The position numbers and the translations under genes are program-made. From Piscicola geometra (taxonomy: Eukaryota > Annelida > Clitellata > Hirudinida > Piscicolidae), in the NCBI GenBank assembly GCA_943735955.1, contig OX030961.1:8251920-8315919 (forward strand): DNA of 64,000 bases, read 5' to 3'. Positions within the stretch are counted from its first letter, which is position 1. Each line of letters begins with the position of its first letter. This document shows, piece by piece, positions 43,503 through 54,724 of the stretch. A model generated the notes under the pieces. The model made no database searches. It was given only the letters and a program-made list of their open reading frames with translations, and was not told the DNA's origin.

Positions 43503-44591
43503 ATGTTGGCAGCACAGAGCAAGTTGTTGTTCCAGCTGAACAAGTACTACAACGATCGAGTGCACGTCAGGAAGTCGACCATCGCCAAGTCGGTGCGGGA
43601 GGTGTGCAAGGTGGTGCAAGAGATCCTGAAGGAGGTGGAACTGCAAGAACCTCGCTTCATCAGCTCCCTCGTCGACCTGAATGGCCACTTCGAAGGCTTG
43701 AGAGTGATGTCTGCCCATGAGTTCGAGGTGGTGCTGTACTTCAACCAGATGGGAGTCTTCAACTTCGTCGACGATGGCGCCCTGCCAGGCTGTGCGGTCC
43801 TGAAGCTGAGTGACGGCAGGAAGAGGTCGATGTCTTTGTGGGTGGAGTTCATCACTGCGTCAGGCTACTTGAGCGCCAGGAAGATCAGGAGCAGGTTCCA
43901 AACGCTGGTGTCGCAGGCGGTCGAGAAGTCCGCAGGCTTCCACGACCAGCAGGTGAAGATGATCACCGACAACAGTGACGTCAAGCTGAGGATTCGAGAT
44001 CGCTTCATCGTGCAGATCACTCCGGCCTTCAAGTGCTCGTCCATCTGGCCCAGGAGCGCCTCCCAGTGGCCGCCTGTGCACCTGCCCTGGCCCAACGCCA
44101 ACCTGGTGGCCGACGTCAAGTCGGAGGGCTTGGACCTGCTGTCGAAGGAGAGCCACCACTCCAGCGACAAGCAGTCCTCCTCCACAGAGGGCGATGCTTG
44201 GGTCATTTCCTTCTTCCACGTTGAGGAGATGCTCTTGTTGGGCGGCTGCAGGAAAAAGTGCTTGAGTGTGTTGAAGTGTCTGCGAGACAAGCACCTAGAC
44301 ATGCCAGGCCAGCCGATCGAGAACTACCACTTGAAGATGCTGCTTCTTTACGAGTGCGAGAAGCACCCGAGGGAGGCAGAGTGGATGGAGACGTGCATGG
44401 GAGACCGCATCAATGGCATCCTCCTGCAGCTGATCTCCTGCCTGCAGAACAGACGTTGCCACCACTACTTCTTGCCCAACCTCGATCTCTTCAAGGGCAA
44501 GCCTCAAAGCGCCCTCGACGCCGCAGCGAAACAGGTGTGGCGCATCCTGAGAGAGCTGATCATCAACTCGCGAAGTCTCGAGAGACTCTGA
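43503..44591 (+). CDS. MAB21L: MAB21-like protein, intronless
   Basis: A single open frame of 362 codons against 359 for vertebrate MAB21L1/L2. It starts MLAAQSKLLFQLNKYYNDRV; the family start is nearly the same. The stretch FEVVLYFNQMGVFNFVDDG, then LPGCAVLKLSDGRKRSMSLW and VEFITASGYLSARKIRSRFQ, is almost invariant in the family. GGCRKKCLSVLK, LLLYECEKHP, NGILLQLISCLQ and HYFLPNLDLF complete the Mab-21 domain. The family has a nucleotidyltransferase (cGAS-like) fold but is regarded as a developmental regulator (eye, neural, body patterning) rather than an enzyme. Being intronless matches vertebrate MAB21L1/2. It lies 0.8 kb downstream of SPT16, same strand. AATAAA is at 45074. Codon use is GC-rich relative to its surroundings. 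Whether it is L1 or L2 cannot be decided here. Confidence 0.97.
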   Translation: MLAAQSKLLFQLNKYYNDRVHVRKSTIAKSVREVCKVVQEILKEVELQEPRFISSLVDLNGHFEGLRVMSAHEFEVVLYFNQMGVFNFVDDGALPGCAVLKLSDGRKRSMSLWVEFITASGYLSARKIRSRFQTLVSQAVEKSAGFHDQQVKMITDNSDVKLRIRDRFIVQITPAFKCSSIWPRSASQWPPVHLPWPNANLVADVKSEGLDLLSKESHHSSDKQSSSTEGDAWVISFFHVEEMLLLGGCRKKCLSVLKCLRDKHLDMPGQPIENYHLKMLLLYECEKHPREAEWMETCMGDRINGILLQLISCLQNRRCHHYFLPNLDLFKGKPQSALDAAAKQVWRILRELIINSRSLERL

Positions 44592-45379
44592 TCGTGGTCG
44601 TTGCAAGTTTGTGTGCCTGCTTTCTGCAATTTGTATGGCGATAATGATGGATTGAAAAGTTGGCAAGGTTCCAGTGGTGGCTGATGAAAACGTATGTTGC
44701 ATGGTGTGTGACAGTTGAAGACTGTGTAAGCACCGTCATGCTTGTTTGTAGCAACTCCGCATCAAAACTGCGGCGTTTTCAATGAATTTGTGCAAGTCAA
44801 TAATATCTTTCGCTATTCTTTTGTCTTTGACATCCTCTGAGACCCCTTCTCGACTCAAACTCATATTATGTTCTAGAAGTTCAGTTGACGTTCTAAATGT
44901 TGCAGACATTCATCATCACACTCGTTCTTCCTTTCTCGTTTCCACAACTAACACATCTTTCGTTTTTGACACCTCTTATGCGTGAGTCTAACACCTGACC
45001 AACTGTTGTGTTCCTTTTTCGTTACTTCACGAAATATTTTAAAATTCATGAATAGAAACTTTTAATTTAACCTAATAAAATAGAATTTGATCTCACAGTG
45101 AGTTTCAAACAAGTTTAGTTCATAGCGGTTTTACGGAGCATCTGTGATTGTAAACTCTTCGTAATTTACCTTTTGCAAAAAGACTGCCATTCGAAGTATT
45201 TTTCAGTTGTTAATTTGACATTTAAAATTTCTTCAACATTTTTCGTTTAGAAATTGTGTTTAAAGCTTTAAATCGGCAAACTGCTTGTGCAGGCTGATCT
45301 ATTGCACATTCAAAAGCAGAATAAAAATTATTTATTTTATTTTATTTGAAATTATCCAAAACAAATATTTAAAAATCTT

Positions 45380-45510
45380 CTGATGGTGGTGGTATTGATG
45401 ATGACAATGATAAAGATGATGATGTCGATAGTGATGACAGTGATGATGATAATGATGACGATAGTGATGACAATGAAAATGATAATGATGACTGATGATG
45501 GCTATGATGA
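45380..45510. repeat. (GATGAT/GACAAT)n trinucleotide repeat
   Basis: Degenerate GATGATGATAATGATGACGA triplets. Confidence 0.85.
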
Positions 45511-45779
45511 TGATATAGCTCGTATTTGGGACGGAATTCACTCATTGGACTGATTGATGGCGCTTCAGAGCAGGATGTGTCCAGTGAACACGATTCAGTC
45601 TTTCCGCTTCTTTCTTGATAACTCAAACTTTTCTTTGATATTTATTCTTGATATTTTCTTCTTTTAAAATTGACGTTCATTTAAATTTAAAAAATTCTTT
45701 TTTCTATTCACGTTTTCTTTGTCTTTTCTTTAACTAAACTTTTTCATTCATTCCATCAAATCTATCCCTTTCAAATTCA

Positions 45780-46030
45780 AAAATTTTCCATCCCTTATTC
45801 ATCCATCCCTCATTCATCTATCTTTTATTCATTCATTTTTCATTCATCCATCCATCCTTTATTCATCCCTTATCCATCCACCATTCATCCACCCATCCAT
45901 CCATCCTTCATTCATCTCTTATCCATCCACCATTCATCCACCCATCCATCCATCCTTCATTCATCTATTCTTTTTTCATCCATCCATCCATCCATCCTTC
46001 ATTCATCCCTTATCCATCCACCATTCATCA
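45780..46030. repeat. (CATC/CATT)n tetranucleotide repeat
   Basis: ATTCATCCATCCATCCTTCA-type tetranucleotide array with a larger repeated block of about 70 bp. Confidence 0.9.
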
Positions 46031-46781
46031 TCGTTGCCCTTTACCATCCTTGCATATTTCATGAGCTGCACGGCCAATTACCTCACTCTTGCTTCCGCTG
46101 CGGAGTAATGAGCATCTAGTGAGGTGTCAATGCTTCCATGCGCTCCACAAGTCTCCTTCGATACTGTGGAAATGGAAAATAAACTAACTGAGTATTCAAT
46201 GCAATGGAAAGCAAAAAACTAAGCGAAGAATGACGTCAAAACCTTGCCACGTAAGTAGCTCTTTTCCCAAATTCTTCCCATTTTTTATGTATTTTAGCAA
46301 AAATTTCAATCGAAATTAATCGTATTATTGAAAATTTAAATCGAAATTAATCTTTTTTTTATCGAACTAATTTAACGTTAGTATAATATTAGTAATAAAT
46401 ATCTTTTAATTTGTTGTCAAAAATGTACAGTTTCGGAGACTTTCTTATTTTTTGCTAGTTTCCCCAGCTCTTGCCATGTCTTTTTCATTTTTTGAAGACA
46501 TTTTACTTTTTCAAATAGGGGATCCAAGGATTCTTAACCATGGGATATTCAGATCCACCTTTTTCTGTTCCAGTTTGAAATTTCTTTGAAATGAATTTCA
46601 TAAGTTGGATTATCTTTTGAAGTGCTTAATTTTTGTGTAATGTCAATATATAATGGATGTTATGCACAAGTCAAATAATTTTATCACCCAACCATAATCG
46701 ATAAAATGTCTTGTGAAACCTAAATAAGTGTCATTTGTTATAGTTTGTTATTTGTAGTCTGCTCTATATCATATAGACTAT

Positions 46782-47030
46782 ATGCCACCAATAAAGTGTC
46801 ATTCAAAATGTATAGAAATTGATTTCTCTCTAATGTACAGATCATCAATATTTGAAATCAGCAACTTTTTAGATGGTAGGGCAAATGAGCTATCTCCCGT
46901 TGCCTCTCTGATAAAGTTTAGAAACTCTTCCTCTCTAACGACATTTACGTGTCTGCCATCCCTTGAATTTCAAAGTACGATGGCCTTGGCGATTGCGCCG
47001 CATTTACCAAAAACTTTGAATTAAACTTGG
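46782..47030 (-). mobile_element. hAT-like transposase fragment
   Basis: On the minus strand the frame reads KCGAIAKAIV, one stop, then RHVNVVREEEFLNFIREA, then LPSKKLLISNIDDLY. This resembles the region of ZBED/hAT transposases with the pattern PxSxVED..F..L......Y.LPSRKT. It is short and broken by a stop. It continues leftward from dispersed repeat copy B. Confidence 0.5.
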
Positions 47031-47310
47031 GGTCCTGGGGTCCGAACCCCCCACTTTTTGGTAGTGAGGGGGTCTGCCTTAATATGGACCCTCCACTTTT
47101 TTCAATAAAAATATTTTAAACTCTTGTTTTATTGCGAACACAATCGTCAAACGTGGCATAAAACAGAATTTATACATAGCAATTCATTGTGAGTATGTGT
47201 AGTTATAGTTATAGCTGTTTAAAATAAAAAAATTATTGCCTACTTAAATATTCGTCTAAAAACAGAGGTTGAAAATGTTTTTTTAAGTCTGGAGGCCAGT
47301 AGATTAAAGC
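46980..47310 (-). repeat. Dispersed repeat, copy B
   Basis: Opposite-strand diverged copy of the block at 2760-3140, with edge GGGGTCCTGGGGTCCGAACC and an AT-rich core. Confidence 0.6.
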
Positions 47311-47912
47311 ACAGTTCTTGATATTGCAAGAGAAATTGATGTTTTGAATAAAGAACTCATGTTTTTGAAAAGAAAAATAAATTTTTATAGAGTTTTCCAA
47401 TTGAAATAAATGACGTCAAATGAAGGCTAAAAAAAGAAATGAAGGTTGAATTTTGTTAATTCTAATTACAAATAATTATTTATTCAACAAAAACACGGAT
47501 TTCTTCAGACATTTAAAAATTGAAATGTCCAAAAATCTCAATTGAAAACATTTTCACAACTTTCTTGATTAATATTTGTTTAAACTGTTTGTAAAAATTG
47601 TGTTTAAAAAAGTGTCCAAAAATAGTTGAAAAAAGAAATTCCAAAAATTGTTGAAAAAAGAAATTCCAAAAAATATTGAAAAAAGAAATTCTAAAATAAT
47701 TGTGTTCGAAAGCACGGTGCTAGAGGAAATCCATTTCGGAGACACGACATTCAAGAGCACAATGAGACGAGCAAGCGGTCTTTGTGAAAGACAATGCAAG
47801 TAAAAGTACAAAAGAGCTGGAAACAATCGAAATATGAAAGATATATCGACTGGAGAGCATAGCTAATGGAACTATTAAAGGCTGTGCAAACCACTTAAAC
47901 GTCAACCTGCCG

Positions 47913-48366
47913 ATGGACTTGCAACTTGCTCTTGTCTTGGTAGCGGTGCTGATCGCTCAGCCTCCGGTGGCGTCTCGATGCTTCAAGAAGCAAGTGGACG
48001 CCGCAGGAGTGGACATCTGCTCGTGTGACGCTCCCTTCCAAGAGATCGTCTACAAGAACCTCTCGTGTGAGAAAGTCTTCGTTCTGTGTGCCTCCGCCTG
48101 TTCTGCTGCTCCCTCGTGCGTCTCCTTCAACATTTTCGCCCTCACTAGCACCTGCTCCCTCTCCACTCACCTCAACTGCATGCGATACTACAATGACGGA
48201 CAGTGCTCCAACTACATCCTAGAAAGTAAGCCTTTGTCACTTCTCTATTCGTCTCTTAAAGGCTACTTAGTCATGTTTGTGAGACACCCCGCATACTTTT
48301 CACAGGCAGTGTAATTTTAAATTTAAATGAATAACAAAGCTGTGCTGAATACCAGATTTACTATCT

Positions 48367-48411
<45 letters not shown>

Positions 48412-50064
48412 CAATCAATGAATTATTCATTCATTAATCACTCAATCAATCACTCTATCAATCATCAATCAATTAATCAAACAATTAATAAACTAATAAA
48501 TCAGAGGTATTTATATAGCGCATTCTATTGAATTCAAAAGCACTCCTCAATATTTGAATTCAGTTTCTACAAACTCCAGACATAACTCGAACACTTTTCT
48601 TCACGGCGGACAACTTCATGCTGGAGATGTACGTTGACGGCGTGGACTACAGCAGGCAGGTGGAGGCAGCCCAAGACTGGACGCAGGTGTCGAAGGTGGT
48701 CTTCCCATACGACGCCCGCACCATCGCCATCCACGCAGGCAATCTTCCTGCAGGATTAGGTGAGCTCCGAGCTGGAATTTACACTTTTGATTATTCTTTG
48801 TTGCCCACATTAAGAGTTTTGACGAGTTTCAGTGAAATTCGATCAGGGAGCCCAATGCAGAGATCACGCTCATGCGTTCCTCCCTCTCGAACAAGCAGTG
48901 AAATCCTTTAACACAATCTTTCTGAAAGTCTGCTGAACAATCTTTTAGAGGAATCCAGCCATCTAAATTGTCCTTCTACTGAGAGACCGAAGGGAAGCTC
49001 TAAATATGAGTTCTTTTGGACTCGAGTGGCTTTGAGTTCATCAATTCTTTCCGTTCAATCCAAACCAACTTTGAGTTCATCATTTCTTTTTGTTCAATCC
49101 AAACCAACTTTGAGTCATCAATTCTTTCTGTTCAATCCAAACCAACTTTGAGTCATCAATTCTTTCTGTTCCATCCAAAGCAACTTCATAACGACCTCCA
49201 TTGGCTTGCTCAAGCAGCAAGTCTTCTCATGCCTGATCTCAATACTCTCAAGCCGTTTATGAAGATTGAGTTTGCGGTCGAACTAATAGAGCAAGGTCTT
49301 CATAATTTGTTCATTTAAAGTGTTTCTATTATTTCTACTATCAATGATTCAAAATATGTGACATAAACTTCTTGCCTAAAGAGACAACTGCTCTTGCACA
49401 GGCGGCTTGATGGTCAGAACCGAAGACGCCTACGTCTTTTCGAACAGCGAGACGTGGAAGTGTCGACCGGAGCCTGAAGAAGGCTGGTTCGAGAAAGGCT
49501 TCGACGACTCCTCGTGGCCCATGGCAACCTTCGCAATCGACATCAAGTCGAACGAGAAGTTCTGGAACGTCCACAACGGCTCGCAGTGGATCTGGGCAGC
49601 GAGAACCGACTCGACAGACGTCTACTGCAGGTCCACCATGAGTGAGTCCATTGGCATTTAGTCGATCATCAGTTCGGCTACGAACTTTCCATTCTTGATT
49701 AAGCTACTTAAGGTTTAAAAATTATTCAAATATTTATTTATTTTCAATTTCATAACTTTGTAAATGTATTTTTATTGTTTTTACTATTAATAGTATTTTT
49801 CCCTATTTTTATTATTTAACTTTCATTTTGCAGAGGCGTATACAAAGATCAAGGTATAGTCGATAAACGATGAGAAGTCAGCTAAAATGTTTACAGTCCG
49901 TTCCATTTCCATTCTTTTCATGATTTCGAAGCAATTTCTGAAAATATGCAGACGCGCAAAGAACAGGGAAGATCAATAAGTTCGTTGTTTTCCTCTACGA
50001 CGGCACTTCGTTACTGGAGCACGCCCTCAAATCGTTCTTCAATACTAATTGCTCTTCTAAATAA
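47913..50064 (+). CDS. Secreted protein, PAN/apple-like module plus galactose-binding-like module
   Basis: Four exons: 47913-48225, 48580-48759, 49402-49641 and 49952-50064, all joined in phase 1, for 281 codons. The first about 21 residues are a signal peptide (MDLQLALVLVAVLIAQPPVA, then SR). Exon 1 then encodes a cysteine-rich unit with SCEKVFVLCASACSAAPSC and STCSLSTHLNC, reminiscent of PAN/apple folds. Exons 2-3 encode FTADNFMLEMYVDGVDYSRQ, DARTIAIHAGN, GFDDSSWPMATF and SQWIWAARTD. The ADN...YVDG and FDDSSW pair recalls beta-sandwich carbohydrate-binding accessory domains of glycosidases. The last exon encodes KINKFVVFLYDG and ends in an AATAAA that overlaps the stop codon. I do not recognise an orthologue. 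An extracellular lectin-like role is inference. A possible alternative 20-bp exon lies at 49834-49853. Confidence 0.75.
48368..48500. repeat. (CAAT)n microsatellite with SINE/LINE tail fragment
   Basis: ATCAATCAATCAATCAATCA array in the first intron of the secreted-protein gene. Just right of it (48500-48570) is TATTTATATAGCGCATTC, an inverted relative of the GCGCTATA tail seen in the SINEs. Confidence 0.85.
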
Positions 50065-50940
50065 AAAGACGGCATTATAAATTTAAAAGCATTATAAACG
50101 AATAAATAGTTATTTAAATATTTATGTAGCTTTTATCTTTTATTCTATTTGATTTATGCAATTCTGAGTTATATACAATGGCAACTTTAAAAAACAAAGC
50201 TATTTTTTAAATGCTTCCATGAACAGTGATGGATTGGAGTTTTTGAAGATTATTTTGTTTACGTTATTTTTATATATTAATTTTATTAGAGCTGTAATTT
50301 AATCTATGTTAACTTTCGATTATCGCGTTAATTATTTAACGCTGTTAAAAATTAAAACGAATTAATCTATCAAGTTTTTAAAAAGCTATTAAATAACAAA
50401 TTTGATTCAAATATATTTTAAAATACTAACAAACAAAAAAATATATAATAAATTGAAAGTATATAATAAATTATCAAATACATTAAAAATATACCAATAA
50501 TTATCAAATAAATTACAAAAGAAAATAAAAAATAATCGAATAATAATATAAAGTATCCTATAAATTATATATAATATAGATTTAATTCTAAAATAAAAAT
50601 GAAATTAAATTTTTTACACATATGCGATTTAAATTTCAACATTATAAACATTATAAAGATACAAATGGATCTAGAGGGATATTTTGTCCCAGGTCTATTA
50701 TTTACTGTCAACAAACGCACTATATAGGGTTAACAGTTAACCCTATATAGTGCGTTAACTGCATACGAAGAAAGCTGATTTCTTAAAATTGAATTTTTCT
50801 GAAAATAAATATATAAACCCTAACCTTAAATTGATGTTTTTTCTGTAAATCTGCACTTAAAATTGTGCAATGTTTTTTCGTATGCAGTTAACCTACAACC
50901 TCTATCGAATACTTTAAAACTACTTGATACCTTATCAAAT
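50065..50940. other. AT-rich intergenic with a perfect small palindrome
   Basis: No gene seen. At 50715-50755 a 20-bp perfect inverted repeat with a single-base spacer occurs (arm ACGCACTATATAGGGTTAAC). A second pair, GTTAACTGCATACGAA at about 50754 and TTCGTATGCAGTTAAC at about 50877, frames the segment, suggesting a small MITE-like insertion. Confidence 0.6.
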
Positions 50941-50944
50941 GTAT

Positions 50945-52105
50945 TCCGTAGTGTTGTTCCAGTTAACTGTAACTGTAACTGAAATGATTAATTAACTGAA
51001 AAATATGATTCAGTTAACTGTAACTTGAACTGTAATTCAATGCGTAACTGTACTGAAATAAAAACTGAAAAAAAAGAATACTAACTGAATAGTAACTAAA
51101 AAAAATATCTACTTAAAAAATGGGAAGAGCTACAAGATAAAACATTGGCGGATGCACGTTTTCGAGCAATATGATATATTAATTTTATTCTTCGAGTCCG
51201 ATTATACTAATTTAGTTTTTTACATAGTTAATTTTTTTTGACCAGTTGAAAATGTTTATGGGCCTATTTTATCAACGAAGCTTCATGCGACCAAAGCGAA
51301 TGTCAGGTTTCAGAAGAGGATGATAATGATAAGGAAAAAGTTACCAGGCAACACAATGTAGTTGATAATTATTTACGTATTTACATTTTTAAATATTATT
51401 TACCAAGTTATGAGCATAATTTATAAGCCATTTAAATAATTTCGATTAAACAGTCGTAAATATATGCAATTACTATTATTAAGGCTCAGAGAAAATGATT
51501 TATTGGATAAAAGATTATAAGAAAATGTAGAAGATCGAACTCGTAAAGATCTTCAAACTGGACATCGCTTTGTCATTAGCATGGATTGCTGGTCTCGGGT
51601 CTCAGCATCCTTTATAATCCATCAATGCGTCGTGCAATTCAGGTCCTGCTAAATGTTCATTCTGTGTCTCGGCCACATACAGGAGAAATGTTAGCACTTA
51701 AATTATTGAGTACCCTAGATTATTAGCTTCTTTTGCGCAAGACATTGTTTCAGCTCCCGCTTCACAAGCGTATGTGGAAAGGGTGTTTTAAGTGTGCGGA
51801 GACCTAACTGCAGGGAAAAATCGCTTCAGCAAAATTCTGGAATTGAAGATATTTATGAAAATGAACAGCGTATATTATAAAAAATATATTTATGCATCTT
51901 TTAAATAATTTGACTTTTAAACATTAATTTGGGCTGTATTATAAATAAAAATTAATTTTTTCTCCATCTTGATTAACTGTAACTGTAACTAACAAAAATA
52001 ACTGAAACTGTAACTGAAAAATTAAAATTTGCAACTGTAACTTGAATAGTAATTGAAAAATCACTGATTCCGTACCGAAAAGAATATTCGACACAGCTCT
52101 AGTTA
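50945..52105 (+). mobile_element. hAT DNA transposon relic
   Basis: The region at about 51715-51870 decodes as SFAQDIVSAPASQAYVERVF, a stop, then VCGDLTAGKNRFSKILELK and MKMN. This is the hAT C-terminal dimerisation domain. Both flanks carry clusters of AACTGTAACTG-type subterminal repeats (50960-51110 and 51965-52060) in the same orientation. The candidate ends TAGTGTTGTTCC (left) and the complement of CGACACAGCTCTA (right) are similar to each other, as hAT terminal repeats would be. No matching 8-bp target duplication was found. The 5' part of the transposase is missing. Confidence 0.75.
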
Positions 52106-53140
52106 TTAGAATTTTAGTTTTAAATAGAAAAATCAAATAACAGCAAAATAAATATTTTATTTCTCAAAAAAAAAGACCTAAATAAACGAATTTAATTGTT
52201 AAAATAGAACTTTGAAAGGTGGGTTTTCTAGATACCAGTTACAAGAATTGTAAGATCTATAATACAGCTTCTTAAATATTGTAAGGTAGGATTAACTTCA
52301 TCATAGCCTTAAACAAGGTCCCTCATAAACCAAGAGAAAATCGTTTTTATAAAATTATTGCCTATATATATATTCTAAATTAGGGCAAAATAAGAGCTAA
52401 TTGTTAAAGGATCATATACTGGGATCACCATAACTTTCAGACAGGGATAACTTGTATAATCATTTCCAATTGCAAGAATAAAATACCATTAGATCAGACA
52501 GTACGAATACACTGACACATCATGAAATCACAGTGTGCTTGTCATCACGTGTTAAATCATTTTTTAAAAATATCAACTAATTCGGTATCAGATATGAAGT
52601 TTCCACCTAAAATTCAGTAAGAGAGAGTTACATATCATCATTTATTGAATATACACTGTATAATGTATATATTAACCAGGAGCAAATATAAATATAAGAT
52701 GGCGGCAGTCTCATATTTTTTGAGTCAACAGTCTTTTCAGACAGGGATAACAATTGTAATCATCGACTAACATACGCCATCTTAATTATATTATTTCGTC
52801 ATTAATAGATATAAATTATAATTTTAACCAAACTAAATAACGATAGGGAAAATGAAAAAGCAATGGCTCTTGAGTATTTATAGGGAAAACCAAAGAACTA
52901 AAACATCATCATTAATGTAGATCAAAACTTAAAAACTAATAATTTTAAAATATAATTATCCCGAACTTCGTAAGGAAAAATAAGTTTTATATAATATGTA
53001 TTTTAAAATTTTCAAGTTTTAAAAATGGTATCGATCTTTTTTGCCTTTTAAAAAATTAGATTAGAGTAGAAATACAATGATGATGACGCTTCTATAAAGG
53101 TAATTCCTTTTCTTAATAAGACATTTAATTTGAGGACTAC
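52106..53140. other. AT-rich, no gene recognised
   Basis: The only notable motif is TTTCAGACAGGGATAAC, present at about 52435 and again at about 52735 (300 bp apart, same orientation), each followed by a TGTAATCAT-like stretch. It is probably a degenerate duplicated repeat. Confidence 0.6.
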
Positions 53141-53144
53141 TTAG

Positions 53145-53460
53145 ATGGAGGATGGGAATTGCTTAAATGGTAGACGTCGGACTTGCGACTCAAAGGTTGC
53201 CTGTTTGAATCCCTGACAAACAACTTGAACTTGTTGTGCTCTTGAATTTGAATAAAAAGCGCTATAGAAATCTATTGGATTTATTGATTTTGATTGAAGC
53301 AACCGTGAACTATCATATACCTAGTGTATATGATGCGGTGTTTGCGACGTATGCATTGAGAGATGTGTACGTCGTTTGGAATGACGTGTCCGGCGCATAA
53401 GCACCATTGTAATATGGCCTGCGTCTGTCAGTTTGTGAATAATATAAACACAAAAAAAGC
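53145..53460 (+). mobile_element. Composite tRNA-derived SINE
   Basis: The head has TGGTAGACGTCGGACTTGCG and a B box (GGTTGCCTGTTTGAATCC). Then comes one tail with AAAAAGCGCTATAGAAATCT, followed immediately by the body of a second element (GCAACCGTGAACTATCATAT through GTCAGTTTGTGAATAATATA). Either one SINE inserted into another, or this is a dimeric subfamily. Confidence 0.85.
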
Positions 53461-53724
53461 AGTTTAACTTACACAGACTTAAAAATGCAAAGTTGTGAAA
53501 GTCAAACCACTGAAGAGAAGTTCGTTTATTACTTAGCCCTCAACGCTGTTTCAGAAGCTGACATGCACTAGCGCCCTTTGCAATCTTTCCAATATTTACA
53601 TTTTTGTATACCAACTGCAGATATAGAGATATCTTCAAATAAAACTTATAAAATGTTGTTAATGTTGTTTTTGTTGATGTTGAGAGTGAACTTCTTGAAG
53701 TTTTGTATCTTGAGGCTGCTGCTC

Positions 53725-54045
53725 TTGGTGAAGAGTTGAGGCAGCAGTGAGGAGTTGGTGCAGCAGTGAGGAGTTGGTGCAGCAGTGAGGAGTTGGTTCA
53801 GCAGTGAGGAGTTGGTGCAGCAGTGAGGAGTTGAGGCAGCAGTGAGGAGTTGGTGCAGCAGTGAGGAGTTGGTGCAGCAGTGAGGAGTTGAGGCAGCAGT
53901 GAGGAGTTGGTGCAGCAGTGAGGAGTTGAGGCAGCAGTGAGGAGTTGGTGCAGCAGTGAGGAGTTGGTGCAGCAGTGAGGAGTTGGTGCAGCAGTGAGGA
54001 GTTGGTGCAGCAGTGAGGAGTTGAGGCAGCAGTGAGGAGTTGTCG
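53725..54045. repeat. 19-bp minisatellite
   Basis: About 17 copies of GTGCAGCAGTGAGGAGTTG with an AGGCAGC variant. Because 19 is not a multiple of three, the long minus-strand open frame here cycles through three readings and is not a credible protein. Confidence 0.95.
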
Positions 54046-54724
54046 TTCTTTGGCAGGAGTTTGTTGAGCTGGTGCAGGCTGGGAAGGTCTGTGAGTGTCT
54101 TGGGCGAGAGGAGTGGCAGTTGTTGTTGGAGTTTTATTAGTGGTTGTTGAGGTTGTTGTAGTTGTGGTAATTCTATTGTTTGTGAAGATGCAGCTTGAAG
54201 AGTAGTGTTGAGAATAGAATTTTATTATTATTATTTTCATTATTATTATATTCATGATGATGATAATATAAAACAATATTTAAAACGGAATATTGTTGAG
54301 AGCTTTTAAAATTTAGTTTCTGCCTGACTTATTTCAAGAGATCACTGTGTGCTAGTTGTTCTTCCAATCTAAATAGTTAATTCACTAAAATGTTAAAAGA
54401 GTTTAAACGCGTTTATTAAGAGTGAAAATCGTCAACTTTTTGTGAAAATACAAATAAATAGATTGTTTAAAAGGAGTGTCCAAGTTGGCCCATCTTCAGC
54501 AGTCTCCCTATCGATGAGCTTCATTGAGGCACACTGAAAGAGCCCTTTGTCACGTGCAACTGTTTTCGTGAACGAACGTCTTTTTTTCCATCTTTGCGGT
54601 TTTTAATGCATTTGAAGTTGCTGTAAAAGGCGAACACCTGGTATGGAATGGTATATGGGGCAGAAAAAAGCTATATTTATTATATTGATTTTTTTAAATT
54701 AATTTTTTTTCTCTTAAATTACCA

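Larger units (their letters stand above)
44592..46780. other. Intergenic, simple repeats only
   Basis: Contains the probable 3' UTR of the MAB21-like gene, a GAT-type repeat at about 45380-45510 and CATCCATTCATC repeats at about 45780-46030. Short open frames have no recognisable domain. Confidence 0.7.

Noticed and set aside
43865..44302. 144-145-codon minus-strand frames opposite the MAB21-like gene
   Set aside because: Shadows of the conserved coding strand in a GC-rich exon.
49834..49853. 20-bp mini-exon between exons 3 and 4 of the secreted-protein gene
   Set aside because: Splice sites are plausible (TTTTGCAG before, GTATAG after), but including it shifts the last exon into a less protein-like frame. 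Kept only as an alternative.
52432..52455. Homing-endonuclease-like GGGATAAC site
   Set aside because: Only a short chance match; no endonuclease gene or intron context.
53659..54276. 205-codon minus-strand frame rich in Leu, Ala, Cys and His
   Set aside because: A 19-bp repeat read in three rotating frames. The AT-rich start and composition do not suggest a gene.
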